A stretch of DNA of 64,000 bases from Pontivivens marinum (GCF_900231835.1 NZ_OCTN01000004.1:186001-250000); one strand, 5' to 3'; shown: positions 43,520 to 53,127, counted from the first letter of the stretch. A program made the numbers and translations. Notes: generated from the letters alone by a model not told the origin.

Positions 43520-43548
43520 AAAAAAAAGGCCGAGCATTAAGCTCGGCC
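43520..43548 (-). terminator. strong intrinsic terminator
   Basis: A perfect 8-bp GC-rich stem (43528-43535 with 43541-43548) with a 5-base loop and eight T residues on the minus strand. It ends the candidate sRNA and/or the LysR transcript from 43702. Confidence 0.92.
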
Positions 43549-43616
43549 AAAGTCCAACAGGGAGGTATTCAAGACCGGCGGGAAGCAACAGTAGCTGCGC
43601 ATCCGCCTGTCTTGAT
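43520..43616 (-). ncRNA. candidate small RNA between two convergent LysR genes
   Basis: Minus strand. A first stem-loop pairs TCAAGAC-A-GGCGG (43615-43603) with CCGCC-G-GTCTTGA (43581-43569), with one A/G mismatch, and GCAGC/GTTGC extends it at the tip. A short single-stranded linker carrying CCTCCC (43565-43560) follows. The intrinsic terminator is GGCCGAGC/GCTCGGCC (43548-43528) with eight T residues. Two hairpins around an anti-ribosome-binding-site motif is a common bacterial sRNA design. It could start from its own promoter or be cut from the 3' end of the LysR mRNA ending at 43702. A weak TTGTCT-17-TAAGTA lies just upstream. Confidence 0.6.
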
Positions 43617-43701
43617 GGGGTACTTAGGGCGCGATGCGGCATAAGACAAGGAAATGATGACAATTATCCGTGCATAGCCGCGTCCCGCTAAACGCATGAC
43701 A

Positions 43702-44613
43702 CTAATTGGCAGCCTCCGCCGCGACCCGCTGCGCGCGCTTATAGGCTGCGATCTCATCCAGAACAAAGTCACGGAAGGCCGCAACACGCTTGGAATGACG
43801 CAGTTCCTCAGGGTAGGCGAGGTAGACTGGAACAACACCGCTGGCCTGACTTGGCACCACATTCATCAAATCGGGCTGATTTGCAGTGATGTAATCTGGC
43901 AACGCACCAATCCCCAGCCCGTGAATAACCGACTGTAGGATGCCGAAATAGTTGTTCACTGTCAGATGACTGGAATGGTCTGCATCCAGGAATGGCCGCA
44001 ACCATGCCTGACCTGCGGCAACCTGCGGTGAATCTGGTGCGTGGCCGATAATCCGGTGGCGCATCAATTCCTCGGTCGTGGCGGGCCGTCCGTTCTTCTC
44101 GATGTAATTGCTGGACGCGTAGAATCGCATCCGCACATCCATCAGACGGCGACGGATCAAATCAGCCTGCGAGGGTTCCTTTAACCGGATGGCGACATCA
44201 GCCTCACGCATGGGCAAATCGACCACACGCTCGTCCAGCATCAGGTTGATTTTCAGGTTCGGATAATTTTCGTACAGGTTCGTCAGGCGAGGGGCCAACC
44301 ACAGCGTGCCGAAACCGGTCGTGGTGGTGACGCGCAACTCGCCAAAGACCTCATCCTCGCTATCGCGAATACGGGCGGTCGCGGCGGCCAGTCGTTTGGC
44401 CATGTCGCGGGTCGCTGAATATAGCAGTTCACCCTGCTCAGTCAGAATCAGGCCGCGCGCGTGGCGGTGGAATAGAGTGACGTTCAACGCCTCCTCCAAC
44501 CCGCGTATCTGGCGGCTGACGGCAGATTGGCTCAGATGCAAGCTGTCACCGGCATGGGTCAATGAGCCCACATCCGCAACTGCATGGAAAATCCGCAGTT
44601 TGTCCCAGTCCAT
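43702..44613 (-). CDS. LysR-family transcriptional regulator next to indolepyruvate oxidoreductase
   Basis: A 303-aa LysR protein. The helix-turn-helix lies in residues 1-60 (DKLRIFHAVADVGSLTHAGD and SLHLSQSAVSRQIRGLE), the effector domain begins near residue 90 (FGELRVTTTTGFGTLWLAPR). The start MDWDKLRIF at 44613 is preceded by GGAG; a 54-base longer frame gives a Thr/Asp-rich extension unlike the family. It is divergent from the giant oxidoreductase gene across a 500-bp gap with a LysR-box-like dyad, so that gene is the likely target. Confidence 0.9.
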   Translation of the reverse strand: MDWDKLRIFHAVADVGSLTHAGDSLHLSQSAVSRQIRGLEEALNVTLFHRHARGLILTEQGELLYSATRDMAKRLAAATARIRDSEDEVFGELRVTTTTGFGTLWLAPRLTNLYENYPNLKINLMLDERVVDLPMREADVAIRLKEPSQADLIRRRLMDVRMRFYASSNYIEKNGRPATTEELMRHRIIGHAPDSPQVAAGQAWLRPFLDADHSSHLTVNNYFGILQSVIHGLGIGALPDYITANQPDLMNVVPSQASGVVPVYLAYPEELRHSKRVAAFRDFVLDEIAAYKRAQRVAAEAAN

Positions 44614-44705
44614 CCCGTCTCCGTCCCCCGTTGGCGCCGTGCTAGCGTCGTTCTTTTGTGGCCTCATAGCACATGTTCTGAGCCATATAGCGCACTATGC
44701 GGCAT

Positions 44706-44726
44706 ATGCCCCTTGCAAATAGGCAT
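44706..44726. promoter_or_regulatory. LysR-box-like dyad upstream of the LysR gene
   Basis: ATGCC (44706-44710) and GGCAT (44722-44726) are separated by exactly 11 bp, the arrangement of LysR recognition sites. It lies 93 bp upstream of the LysR start. The rest of the 500-bp gap 44614-45113 is AT-rich with no convincing gene or tRNA. Confidence 0.45.
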
Positions 44727-45024
44727 TTCAGCGAGAATAGCGAATTTCGGCGACCGGCCAAGCCTACAGTTCACTATGGCGCATGGGATTGACCACGCGC
44801 GCCGCACCCTGCTTTGGCTTTGGTCACCCGTTATGCGTGTTCGAATAACATAATGCCCACTATTCATTGGTGAATTTGATAGCTTCCTTGTTTTTTTGAG
44901 GGCGTCCCATTCAACAAATTGCGCATTTTCCATGCGCTTGAAACAGTGCCTCAGATCATCTGTTTTTGGGATTCCTAATGTAATCAGACTGTTAATCTGC
45001 CGAATAGTCTGCCGAAAAATCCCC

Positions 45025-45053
45025 TTGAAAGGTCAAGACTTCTTACCTATCGT
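45025..45053 (+). promoter_or_regulatory. candidate promoter of the indolepyruvate oxidoreductase gene
   Basis: TTGAAA (45025-45030) and TATCGT (45048-45053) with a 17-bp spacer, 61 bp before the ATG. This is the best match to a housekeeping promoter in the divergent gap. Confidence 0.5.
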
Positions 45054-45113
45054 AATGACAGAAATCAGTTCGCCTAGCCCCCGTAGAGTGGCAGGCCCGT
45101 GGGAGATGATGAC

Positions 45114-48100
45114 ATGACCTTACAGGATGTAAGCCTGTCCGACCGTTTCGATCTTAGCAAAGACACCGTGCTGCTCAGCGGCATTCAGGGGCTTGTCCGC
45201 TTGCCCTTGATGCAGGCGGCACGGGATCGTGCGGCAGGAAACAACACCGCCGGTCTGGTGACCGGCTATCGCGGTTCGCCACTTGGCGGCGTTGATCAGC
45301 AGATGCAGCGGGCGGAAAAACAACTGACCGCTGCTAATGTGCTGTTTCAAAGTGGCCTGAACGAAGACCTCGCCGCCACCGCCCTATGGGGTGCCCAACA
45401 GGCGGAGCTGCGCGGTGAGGGCAAATATGACGGCGTTTTTGGCATGTGGTATGGCAAAGGCCCGGGCGTAGACCGCACAGGCGATGTTTTCCGCCATGCC
45501 AACATGGCCGGTACCTCCAAATTTGGCGGCGTTCTGGTTGCGATGGGCGATGACCATACGGGCGAAAGCTCGACCGTCCTGCACCAATCCGAGTTCGCGC
45601 TGGTCGATGCGCTGATGCCAATCCTGGCGCCCGCTGGTGTGCAGGAGGTGCTGGATTACGGCATCTACGGATGGGCGCTCAGCCGGTATTCGGGCTGTTG
45701 GGTCGGTATTAAATGCCTCAAGGACACGATCGAGGTGACCGAGGTTGTGGACGGTCGTACTGACCGCATCCAGATCACCCTGCCAACCGATTTCGACATG
45801 CCCGCAGATGGCGTGAATATCCGTCTGGGCGACACCCCGACCGAGCAGGAGGCCCGCCTGCACGACCACAAACGCTTCGCTGCCGAGGCATTTGGCCGCG
45901 CTAACAAGTTGGATCACCGCGTACACGGCAGTAAATCCGCGCGCATCGGCATCGTTTCCAGTGGCAAAAGCTGGCTCGACATGATCCACGCGCTGGATCT
46001 ACTGGGCATTGATGCGGAGGAAGCGGAGCGTCTGGGCATCACCACCTATAAGGTCGGCATGCCGTGGCCGCTCGACATGAAATCCATGCGCGAATGGTCC
46101 GACGATCTGGATATGATCATCTGCGTTGAGGAAAAGCGCAAGCTGATCGAGGTGCAGATCAAGGAAGCCATCTTTGACGAACGCCACGGCCGCCGCGTTA
46201 TCGGCTGGAAAAAGGAAGACGGCTCGCTGCTGTTCACGGTCAAGGGCGCGCTGGACCCCGTCCTGATTGCTCGCAAATTGGGCGGGTTGCTGACGGAGGA
46301 GGGCGTGACCTCTGACCGTTTAACCACTGCGATGCAGGTTCTGGACTCCGCAGCCAAGGCAGATAACGCTGAGGAAATTGCCGCACGACTGCCATGGTTC
46401 TGCTCGGGTTGCCCGCACAACTCCTCGACCAAAGTACCAGACGGATCGCGCGCATATGCGGGCATCGGGTGCCACTATATGGTTCAGTGGATGGACCGCG
46501 AAACCTCCGGCTTTACCCATATGGGGGGCGAGGGCGCGAACTGGATTGGTGAAGCACCGTTTTCGAATACCAAGCATGTTTTCCAGAACTTAGGTGACGG
46601 CACATACAACCACTCGGGCATTCAGGCGATCCGCGCCGCGCTGGCCGCTGGCACCAATATTACCTACAAAATCCTCTACAATGATGCTGTCGCCATGACC
46701 GGCGGTCAGTCGAATGAGGGCGAGCTAGACGCGATGCGCATCGCGGCGGAGATCAAGGCGATGGGCGTTAAAACCATCATCGGCCTATATGATCCGAAGG
46801 AGGATGTGGATCCCTCGAAATTCCCGATCCAGATGCGCGAACGTACCGAGCTAGACGCCGTGCAGCGCGAATTGCGAGAGGTCGAGGGCGTTTCGGTCCT
46901 ACTCTACATTCAAACCTGTGCTGCTGAAAAACGGCGTCGACGCAAGCGGGGCAAGTTCCCTGATCCGGACAAACGTATCTTCATCAACCCCTCCGTATGC
47001 GAGGGCTGCGGCGATTGTGGTGTGCAGTCGAACTGTGTGTCGATCCTGCCGATGGAAACCGAGCTGGGCCGCAAACGTCAGATTGATCAATCAAGCTGCA
47101 ACAAGGATTTCTCATGCGTGCAGGGCTTCTGCCCCAGCTTCGTCACGGTTGAGGGCGCAAAGGTTCGCAAGGCGGCAACGACGGCTGTTCAAATCGGTGC
47201 ACTGCCTGAACCGACCTTGCCGCAGATTAGCGGCACCCATAACCTGGTCATTACCGGCGTTGGCGGCACAGGTGTTGTGACTGTCGGCGCGCTGATCGCA
47301 ATGGCAGCGCACCTTGAGGGCAAGGGCGCTGGCGTGATGGAGATGGCAGGCCTCGCACAAAAGGGCGGCGCGGTGCATATCCACGCTCGTATTGCCAATA
47401 AGCCTAGCGATATCAGCGCTGTCCGCGTAGCCGTGGGTGAGGCACATGGCGTGATCGGTGGCGATATGGTGGTTGCTGCCGGTTCGAAAACACTGGGCCT
47501 GATGACCCGTGGTCGCACTCGTGCTGTGTGCAATAGCCATGAAATCATCACCGGTGAATTCACGCAGAACAAGGAATTCCAACTGCCAACCGACCGCATG
47601 GGGTTGGCCCTGCGTGCGCGTCTTGGCGATGATGCGCTGACAATGTTGGATGCAAGTAAGCTGGCCGAGCGTGTGTTGGGCGATGCGATCTATGCCAATG
47701 TTTTGATGCTGGGCGCGGCATGGCAGGCGGGCTTGGTTCCGCTGAGCTTTGAATCGCTGATGCGGGCGGTGGAGCTGAACGGTGCGGGAATTGACGGTAA
47801 TAAACGTGCATTCGAGCTGGGCCGTTGGGCGATCCACGCACCGGTTGAGGCAGCGAAACTGACTGAGCTTGCCCAACCGGCTGAGGAGAAAAGCATTGAG
47901 GAGCGCATTGCCTTCCGCGCCAATCAGTTGACCGAATATCAAAACCTTGCCTTGGCGAAACGGTTCAGCTCATTGGTTGATCGCGCGCGCGGTGTCAGCG
48001 ACGAACTGGGCCTTGCCGTCGCACAAGGCTACCACAAGCTGTTGTCCTACAAGGATGAATATGAGGTTGCCCGCCTACAGGTTGATACCTTGCAGCAAGC

Positions 48101-48527
48101 AGTTGAGGAGAAGTTCGAGGGCGTTTCCGGCATGCGCTTCCACATGGCACCGCCGCTATTTGGTAAGAAAAACGCACAGGGACAGCCGGTGAAATCCGAG
48201 TTCGGCCCATGGATGTTCAAGGCGATGGCGTTGCTACGTCATGGCAAGGCGCTACGCGGCACACCGCTCGACATCTTCGGTTATACTGAGGAGCGCAAGA
48301 TGGAGCGCGCCCTGATCGCGCAATATGAAGCCGATATGGATGAAGTTCTAGGCGCAGTTGATGCCTCCAGCCACGATGCCGCCGTTGCGCTGGCACTGAT
48401 CCCGCTGCAAATCCGCGGCTTTGGCCATGTGAAGAAAGCAAATGCGGAGGCCGCCGCGAAACGGCGCGAGGAAGTGCTCGCGCAGTTTCGTGCAGGCGGC
48501 GCGCCAATTTTACGCGCCGCGCAGTAA
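45114..48527 (+). CDS. indolepyruvate ferredoxin oxidoreductase, fused alpha-gamma-beta type
   Basis: An 1137-aa fused 2-oxoacid:ferredoxin oxidoreductase that decarboxylates aryl pyruvates to acyl-CoA in aromatic amino acid catabolism. The N-terminal pyrimidine-type domain starts near LLSGIQGLVRLPL. The TPP-binding part is near residues 435-640 (CSGCPHNSSTKVP, NDAVAMTGGQSNEG). A [4Fe-4S] region follows (CEGCGDCGVQSNCVSI with further Cys in CNKDFSCVQGFCPS), then the gamma domain (GVGGTGVVTVGALIAMAAHL) and a C-terminal DUF6537-like part. The ATG at 45114 has GGGAG 8 bases upstream. Fusion of all parts is common in Proteobacteria. Confidence 0.94.
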   Translation: MTLQDVSLSDRFDLSKDTVLLSGIQGLVRLPLMQAARDRAAGNNTAGLVTGYRGSPLGGVDQQMQRAEKQLTAANVLFQSGLNEDLAATALWGAQQAELRGEGKYDGVFGMWYGKGPGVDRTGDVFRHANMAGTSKFGGVLVAMGDDHTGESSTVLHQSEFALVDALMPILAPAGVQEVLDYGIYGWALSRYSGCWVGIKCLKDTIEVTEVVDGRTDRIQITLPTDFDMPADGVNIRLGDTPTEQEARLHDHKRFAAEAFGRANKLDHRVHGSKSARIGIVSSGKSWLDMIHALDLLGIDAEEAERLGITTYKVGMPWPLDMKSMREWSDDLDMIICVEEKRKLIEVQIKEAIFDERHGRRVIGWKKEDGSLLFTVKGALDPVLIARKLGGLLTEEGVTSDRLTTAMQVLDSAAKADNAEEIAARLPWFCSGCPHNSSTKVPDGSRAYAGIGCHYMVQWMDRETSGFTHMGGEGANWIGEAPFSNTKHVFQNLGDGTYNHSGIQAIRAALAAGTNITYKILYNDAVAMTGGQSNEGELDAMRIAAEIKAMGVKTIIGLYDPKEDVDPSKFPIQMRERTELDAVQRELREVEGVSVLLYIQTCAAEKRRRRKRGKFPDPDKRIFINPSVCEGCGDCGVQSNCVSILPMETELGRKRQIDQSSCNKDFSCVQGFCPSFVTVEGAKVRKAATTAVQIGALPEPTLPQISGTHNLVITGVGGTGVVTVGALIAMAAHLEGKGAGVMEMAGLAQKGGAVHIHARIANKPSDISAVRVAVGEAHGVIGGDMVVAAGSKTLGLMTRGRTRAVCNSHEIITGEFTQNKEFQLPTDRMGLALRARLGDDALTMLDASKLAERVLGDAIYANVLMLGAAWQAGLVPLSFESLMRAVELNGAGIDGNKRAFELGRWAIHAPVEAAKLTELAQPAEEKSIEERIAFRANQLTEYQNLALAKRFSSLVDRARGVSDELGLAVAQGYHKLLSYKDEYEVARLQVDTLQQAVEEKFEGVSGMRFHMAPPLFGKKNAQGQPVKSEFGPWMFKAMALLRHGKALRGTPLDIFGYTEERKMERALIAQYEADMDEVLGAVDASSHDAAVALALIPLQIRGFGHVKKANAEAAAKRREEVLAQFRAGGAPILRAAQ

Positions 48528-48531
48528 ACTC

Positions 48532-49212
48532 TCAGGGCGCGATGATGGTTGTTATCGCGCCCAGACCCTCAATCTCACATGTGCATGTGTCGCCACGGCT
48601 CAACGCACCAACCCCGGCAGGCGTGCCGGTATAGATCAGATCGCCCGCCTGCAATGCGACCGAGGTTGAGCAGATCGCGATGATTTCGGGCACGGACCAG
48701 ATCATATCGGCCAGATCGCCGCGCTGTCGCTCCACCCCATTTACGGAACTGGTAATCGCACCGGTTAGCGGATGATCGCCTGCATGAATTGGCCCGCAAA
48801 TGGCCGAGCTATCAAACGCCTTTCCCCAATCCCATGGGCGGCCAGCCTTTTTCGCCACGGCCTGTAAATCGCGACGCGTCAGGTCATTCCCGATTGCGTA
48901 GCCCCAGATATGGCTGGCGGCATCCTTGACCGTAATATTGATGCCGCCTTTACCGATGGCGACGACCAGCTCCGCCTCGTGATGCAGATCCTCGGTCAAT
49001 GGGGGATAGGGGATGGTCGCGCTATCATCGACCAGCGCATCCGCAGGTTTGGTAAAGAAGAACGGCGGATCGCGTTCGTCATTTCCCATTTCGCGGGCAT
49101 GCGCGGCATAATTGCGGCCGACGCAAAACACACGGCGCACGGCAAAGCGTTGCTCGCTGTCATGAATCGCGACGGAGGATATGGGCGGGGTGGGGAGTGC
49201 GAAATCTGTCAT
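48532..49212 (-). CDS. fumarylacetoacetate hydrolase family protein
   Basis: A 226-aa FAH-family hydrolase, related to fumarylpyruvate and acylpyruvate hydrolases. Metal ligands lie in DLHHEAELVVAIG (Glu cluster near residue 75) and KAFDSSAICGPI. The opening VFCVGRNYAAHAREMG is typical. It acts on C-C bonds of oxo-acids, and a link with the aromatic-acid enzyme next door (stops 4 bp apart, convergent) is plausible but unproven. Confidence 0.9.
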   Translation of the reverse strand: MTDFALPTPPISSVAIHDSEQRFAVRRVFCVGRNYAAHAREMGNDERDPPFFFTKPADALVDDSATIPYPPLTEDLHHEAELVVAIGKGGINITVKDAASHIWGYAIGNDLTRRDLQAVAKKAGRPWDWGKAFDSSAICGPIHAGDHPLTGAITSSVNGVERQRGDLADMIWSVPEIIAICSTSVALQAGDLIYTGTPAGVGALSRGDTCTCEIEGLGAITTIIAP

Positions 49213-49259
49213 GGCGCAAATCTAGCGCGCCTTGAATCAACTGTCCGCAAATATCAGTA

Positions 49260-49292
49260 CCGGTGGCGCATCAATCGACGCTGCGCCACCGG
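49260..49292 (-). terminator. hairpin downstream of pyrG
   Basis: CCGGTGGCGCA (49260-49270) and TGCGCCACCGG (49282-49292) form a perfect 11-bp stem 12 bp past the pyrG stop. It lacks a T-run on the minus strand. Confidence 0.65.
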
Positions 49293-49303
49293 CTGTAATC
49301 AAA

Positions 49304-50947
49304 TCAGACCAGACGGGACTGGTCCATTGCCGCGCGCACGAAGCTGGCGAATAGCGGGTGCGGTGCGAATGGCTTTGACTTCAGCTCCGGATGGAACTGC
49401 ACGCCGACAAACCAAGGATGCGTTGGAATCTCAACAATCTCAGGCAATTCGCCATCGGGGCTAAGGCCGGAGAAGTGCAAGCCTGCCTCTTCCAGCTTTT
49501 CGCGATAGGCGATATCGACCTCGAACCGGTGGCGATGCCGCTCGGAAATATTGGTCGCGTTGTAGATTTCAGCGATCCGGCTGCCCGCAACCAAGGTGGC
49601 GTCATAGGCGCCTAGGCGCATCGTGCCACCCTTATCATCGTTGATCGAGCGCTGGATGGTGCGGTTGCCCTCGTTCCATTCCTTCATGTGATAGATCACA
49701 TGCTCGAATCGCTCACCGCCGGTCTCATTGTCGAATTCCTGCGAACCGGCCTTGCCGATACCTGCAAGATTCCGTGCAGCCTCAACCACGGCCATTTGCA
49801 TGCCGAGACAGATGCCGAAATAGGGGATGTTGTTCTCGCGCGCATATTGCGCCGCTTTGATCTTACCCTCGGTTCCGCGCTCTCCAAACCCACCGGGTAC
49901 GAGAATCGCGTTGAAGCCTTCGAGGTAGGGCGAGGGATCATCGCTGTCGAAAATTTCCGCATCGATCCATTCGGTGCGGACCTTCACGCGGTTATGCATG
50001 CCGCCATGGGTCAATGCCTCGCTGATGGATTTATAGGCATCCTCCAGCTGGGTGTATTTGCCAACAACCGCGATGCGCACTTCGCCATCGGGGTTATAGA
50101 TGCGGTCAGCCACATCGCGCCAGCGGTCCAGCTTGGGCGCGGGGGCAGGGGAGATGCCGAATGCATCCAGAACCGCCTGATCCAATCCCTCACGGTGATA
50201 AGCCAGCGGTGCCTCGTAGATGGATTTCAGGTCCAGCGCCGCGATCACCCGCTCTGGCCGCACATTGCAGAACAGGGCCAGCTTCTCGCGCTCCTTCGAG
50301 GGAATCGGCTGATCGGCGCGGCACACCAGAATATCCGGCGCGATACCGATGGAGCGGAGTTCCTTAACCGAGTGCTGAGTCGGTTTCGTCTTCAGCTCAC
50401 CCGATGCGGCGATAAAGGGCAGCAGGGTCAGGTGCATGAACAGGCACTGACCGAATGGTTGTTCCTGTCCGAACTGACGGATCGCCTCAAAGAAGGGCAG
50501 CCCCTCAATATCGCCGACTGTGCCGCCGATTTCGCACAGCATGAAGTCAACTTCGTCGCCGCCAACCTCAAGGAAATCCTTGATCTGGTTGGTGACGTGC
50601 GGAATCACCTGAATGGTTTTCCCCAGATATTCGCCGCGACGCTCCTTCTCCAACACGGTGGAGTATATGCGGCCCGATGATACGGAATCAGTCGAACGGG
50701 CTGCAACGCCGGTAAATCGCTCGTAATGGCCAAGGTCCAGATCGGTTTCCGCGCCATCATCGGTGACGAATACTTCGCCATGCTCGAATGGGGACATCGT
50801 GCCCGGATCGACGTTCAGATAGGGGTCCAGTTTGCGCAAACGTACCGAATAGCCACGCGCCTGTAGCAAGGCACCCAAGGCGGCAGATGCCAGACCCTTG
50901 CCCAGCGAGGAGACGACTCCGCCAGTAATGAATACGTATCGCGCCAT
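49304..50947 (-). CDS. pyrG: PyrG, CTP synthase
   Basis: A 547-aa enzyme that aminates UTP to CTP using glutamine. The N-terminal synthetase part has [20 protein letters not shown] with the P-loop at residues 6-20, and the C-terminal glutaminase has the nucleophile in [13 protein letters not shown] and the His-Glu pair in FHPELKS. Length is normal. It is followed upstream by secG on the same strand, a frequent pairing in alphaproteobacteria (secG-pyrG). Confidence 0.97.
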   Translation of the reverse strand: MARYVFITGGVVSSLGKGLASAALGALLQARGYSVRLRKLDPYLNVDPGTMSPFEHGEVFVTDDGAETDLDLGHYERFTGVAARSTDSVSSGRIYSTVLEKERRGEYLGKTIQVIPHVTNQIKDFLEVGGDEVDFMLCEIGGTVGDIEGLPFFEAIRQFGQEQPFGQCLFMHLTLLPFIAASGELKTKPTQHSVKELRSIGIAPDILVCRADQPIPSKEREKLALFCNVRPERVIAALDLKSIYEAPLAYHREGLDQAVLDAFGISPAPAPKLDRWRDVADRIYNPDGEVRIAVVGKYTQLEDAYKSISEALTHGGMHNRVKVRTEWIDAEIFDSDDPSPYLEGFNAILVPGGFGERGTEGKIKAAQYARENNIPYFGICLGMQMAVVEAARNLAGIGKAGSQEFDNETGGERFEHVIYHMKEWNEGNRTIQRSINDDKGGTMRLGAYDATLVAGSRIAEIYNATNISERHRHRFEVDIAYREKLEEAGLHFSGLSPDGELPEIVEIPTHPWFVGVQFHPELKSKPFAPHPLFASFVRAAMDQSRLV

Positions 50948-51058
50948 GTGAAATGGTCCCCCGTGTCGGCCTGAAATGCCGCGTGGTGTCTGTCAGAATT
51001 GTCACCACGCCACGGGAGTAGAGCCTTAGCCTGAAATGTTGATTCCAGCAAGAGCTCA

Positions 51059-51084
51059 CACCCCCGATCTAGTGGCCGGGGGTG
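51059..51084 (-). terminator. hairpin between secG and pyrG
   Basis: CACCCCCG (51059-51066) and CGGGGGTG (51077-51084) form a perfect stem with a 10-base loop, 28 bp past the secG stop. It could reduce read-through into pyrG. The T-run is short. Confidence 0.55.
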
Positions 51085-51111
51085 ATAGTGACGCGATGTC
51101 TTGGGTTTAAG

Positions 51112-51489
51112 TTATTCAGCCGCTGGGGGCAATTCGAGGCCACCACTTGTGGGCGGCAACAGATCGCCCTGTAGGCCAGCAGGCAATGTCGGGTCGATCT
51201 CGACCTCTTCTACATCTGTACCCAGACGGTCCAGAACGCTGGAATTGCCGCTTTCGCGTGCTGCAATGATCGTCAGCGCGATGCACAGGGATAGGAAGCC
51301 CGCAGCAATGATCCATGTGACCTTGCTCAACGCAGTTGCCGCGCCACGGCCGGACATCAATCCGTTGCCGCCAGCACCGCCGCCTCCGCCTCCGACGCCA
51401 AGGCCGCCGCCTTCGGAGCGCTGCATCAGCACCACAATGATGAGCGCGAGGGCGAGTAGAAGCAGGATGATCAATAGAACGTTTTGCAT
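51112..51489 (-). CDS. secG: SecG, preprotein translocase subunit
   Basis: A 125-aa protein with two transmembrane helices (VLLIILLLLALALIIVVLM and VTWIIAAGFLSLCIALTII) separated by the family's glycine loop (QRSEGGGLGVGGGGGGAGG) and a short polar tail. SecG assists the SecYE channel. The stretch after helix 1 and the MSGRGAATALSKVTW block are classic. The C-terminal tail (about 35 residues) is longer than in E. coli, as in other alphaproteobacteria. Confidence 0.95.
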   Translation of the reverse strand: MQNVLLIILLLLALALIIVVLMQRSEGGGLGVGGGGGGAGGNGLMSGRGAATALSKVTWIIAAGFLSLCIALTIIAARESGNSSVLDRLGTDVEEVEIDPTLPAGLQGDLLPPTSGGLELPPAAE

Positions 51490-51598
51490 TACGGGTCCGT
51501 GCGCTGTCTTGTGGTGATGCGAGGCTGTCTAACAAAGGCATGTTAGGGTGTCGATGCGAAAACGGCCCCAAGTGATCTGAGCAGGAGCGAATAACCCA

Positions 51599-51976
51599 AT
51601 GGTAAGGCTAAAGCAGATCACTCCCTTCGTGCTTGTAACCGATATGGGGCGCGCGCGTAGGTTTTTTGAGGGGGTGCTGGGGTTTTCCACAACCTTTCAT
51701 GCGGACAACTACGCTTTCATCCGGCGTGATGCGGTTGCGCTGCGCTTGATCGAGGTTGAGCAGAGCTGTGATCTGCACGATCCGGCACGACAACAGCACT
51801 GTTATATCGACGTTGATGGAATCGATGCGCTGTATGAACAAATGCAGCCGCAGCTCGATAAATTACCGGCGGGGCGTGTTCGCGCACCATTTGACACCTA
51901 TTACGGACAACGCGAATTCCATGTCAGCGATGAGGATGCGCTGCTGATCTCATTCGGGCAGCCGGTTGCGACCTAA
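51599..51976 (+). CDS. VOC-family (glyoxalase/bleomycin-resistance fold) protein
   Basis: A 125-aa protein with one vicinal-oxygen-chelate unit: ITPFVLVTDMGRARRFFEGVLGFSTTF at the start and REFHVSDEDALLISFGQ at the end. Such proteins may bind antibiotics or be small metalloenzymes; the substrate cannot be told. It overlaps the hemerythrin-domain gene tail to tail by four bases. Confidence 0.85.
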   Translation: MVRLKQITPFVLVTDMGRARRFFEGVLGFSTTFHADNYAFIRRDAVALRLIEVEQSCDLHDPARQQHCYIDVDGIDALYEQMQPQLDKLPAGRVRAPFDTYYGQREFHVSDEDALLISFGQPVAT

Positions 51977-52542
51977 TACCCTTGAAACTCCTCAGGATCA
52001 TAATGCAGCAGCACGGGTACGATCAAATCTTCCTCATCCGTGAGATGCCGATCCAGAAAGCCGCCGAATCCGGTGATGCGGTCATGAAGCCTACCTGCCT
52101 CATCCCGCGCCTTGCCATTGCCGAGCGCTCCAAGCAATGCGTTCGCATCCTTCGCAAAGCCCGCCAGATGTTCATCCAGCGCATGGTGGTCCGCATCCAG
52201 CATTTCGAATCCGCGAATGAGGCGTTTGTCCTGCTTGGTCAAAACGGGGAAATAATGCGTGTCCTCCATCGTGTGATGGCCGTGGATTTCGTGCAGCATC
52301 TTTTGCCCGATACGCGCGGTCTCACGCCCATAGCGTCCCGCATCGACGCGCTGGTCCAGATAACCCTCGACGCCCGATAGCAGTATCTTGTTCATCTTGC
52401 GAAACATCAGATGGCGATCCAGCCAGAAGCGGATCAACTGCCCGAAATTATGGTGCCCCTCCCACGTTTCACGCGGATAGGTTTCGAGCAGGACGCGCAG
52501 GGCATCTGGCAGGCGTTCGCGGGTATTGAGGTCTAAATCCAT
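51973..52542 (-). CDS. hemerythrin-domain protein
   Basis: A 189-aa helical protein with the hemerythrin HHE pattern: HHNFGQLIRFWLDRHLMF, EIHGHHTMEDTHYFPVL, MLDADHHALDEHL and a final DRHLTDEEDLIVPVL, which would ligate a di-iron site. Possible roles are oxygen or nitric oxide sensing or iron-sulfur repair. It is convergent with the VOC gene and divergent from the DoxX-like gene. Confidence 0.88.
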   Translation of the reverse strand: MDLDLNTRERLPDALRVLLETYPRETWEGHHNFGQLIRFWLDRHLMFRKMNKILLSGVEGYLDQRVDAGRYGRETARIGQKMLHEIHGHHTMEDTHYFPVLTKQDKRLIRGFEMLDADHHALDEHLAGFAKDANALLGALGNGKARDEAGRLHDRITGFGGFLDRHLTDEEDLIVPVLLHYDPEEFQGY

Positions 52543-52659
52543 GCTCCCAAGGTAGCATCCACGCCGATCACGAGAAGTCTCTATTTAGGAAACGAACTTG
52601 TGACGCGGTTGCGTGTTTGCGCTGTGCTATGGCCGGATCAAACAGATCAGGAGGGCGAT

Positions 52660-53127
52660 ATGACGCCATTGAGTACGCAGGATCGACTGGACGGGGTCGC
52701 GCTGCTGGTGCTGCGATTGGGCCTCGTCTGGTTCATCTTTCTGTGGGCCGCGCATAAGATCATCACGCCTGCGCAATATCAGGGATTGGCGCAGCACTAT
52801 GACGGGGTGTCGCTGGACAATGCACAAACCTATGCCCTAGCCGGTGCGCAGATCGCGATATGTCTGTTGGCGCTGTTCGGGATCATGCGTTTGTTCAGCT
52901 ATGGCGCGCTGCTGGTGATGCACTTCTTTACAGTGACGCGGCGGCTGGACGGATTTCTGGATCCCTTTGCGCTGAACGAACGGGGGTTTCCGATCCACCG
53001 CAATCAAGTCATCGATCTGGCGGTGCTTGCTGCAATGATCGCGCTGATCCTGTTGATCCGTCGGGATAATTTCAGCATCGGTGGTTGGTTGCGCCGTAGG
53101 GCAGGAACATTCAAATGGTGGATGTGA
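52660..53127 (+). CDS. DoxX-like integral membrane protein
   Basis: A 155-aa protein with four predicted transmembrane helices (VALLVLRLGLVWFIFLWAAHK, YALAGAQIAICLLALFGIM, YGALLVMHFFTVTRR, VIDLAVLAAMIALILLI). It resembles the DoxX/DoxD class of small membrane proteins of uncertain function. The ATG at 52660 is preceded by GGAGGGCG; the longer upstream frame has an unlikely start. It ends just before a terminator shared with ilvC. Confidence 0.75.
   Translation: MTPLSTQDRLDGVALLVLRLGLVWFIFLWAAHKIITPAQYQGLAQHYDGVSLDNAQTYALAGAQIAICLLALFGIMRLFSYGALLVMHFFTVTRRLDGFLDPFALNERGFPIHRNQVIDLAVLAAMIALILLIRRDNFSIGGWLRRRAGTFKWWM

Noticed and set aside
43569-43694. 42-codon minus-strand frame between the LysR genes
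   Set aside because: It lacks a ribosome-binding site, is Arg/Ser-rich, and overlaps an RNA stem-loop that explains the sequence symmetry better.
44896-45117. 73-codon plus-strand frame before the indolepyruvate oxidoreductase
   Set aside because: It covers the candidate promoter and has no ribosome-binding site or recognisable pattern.
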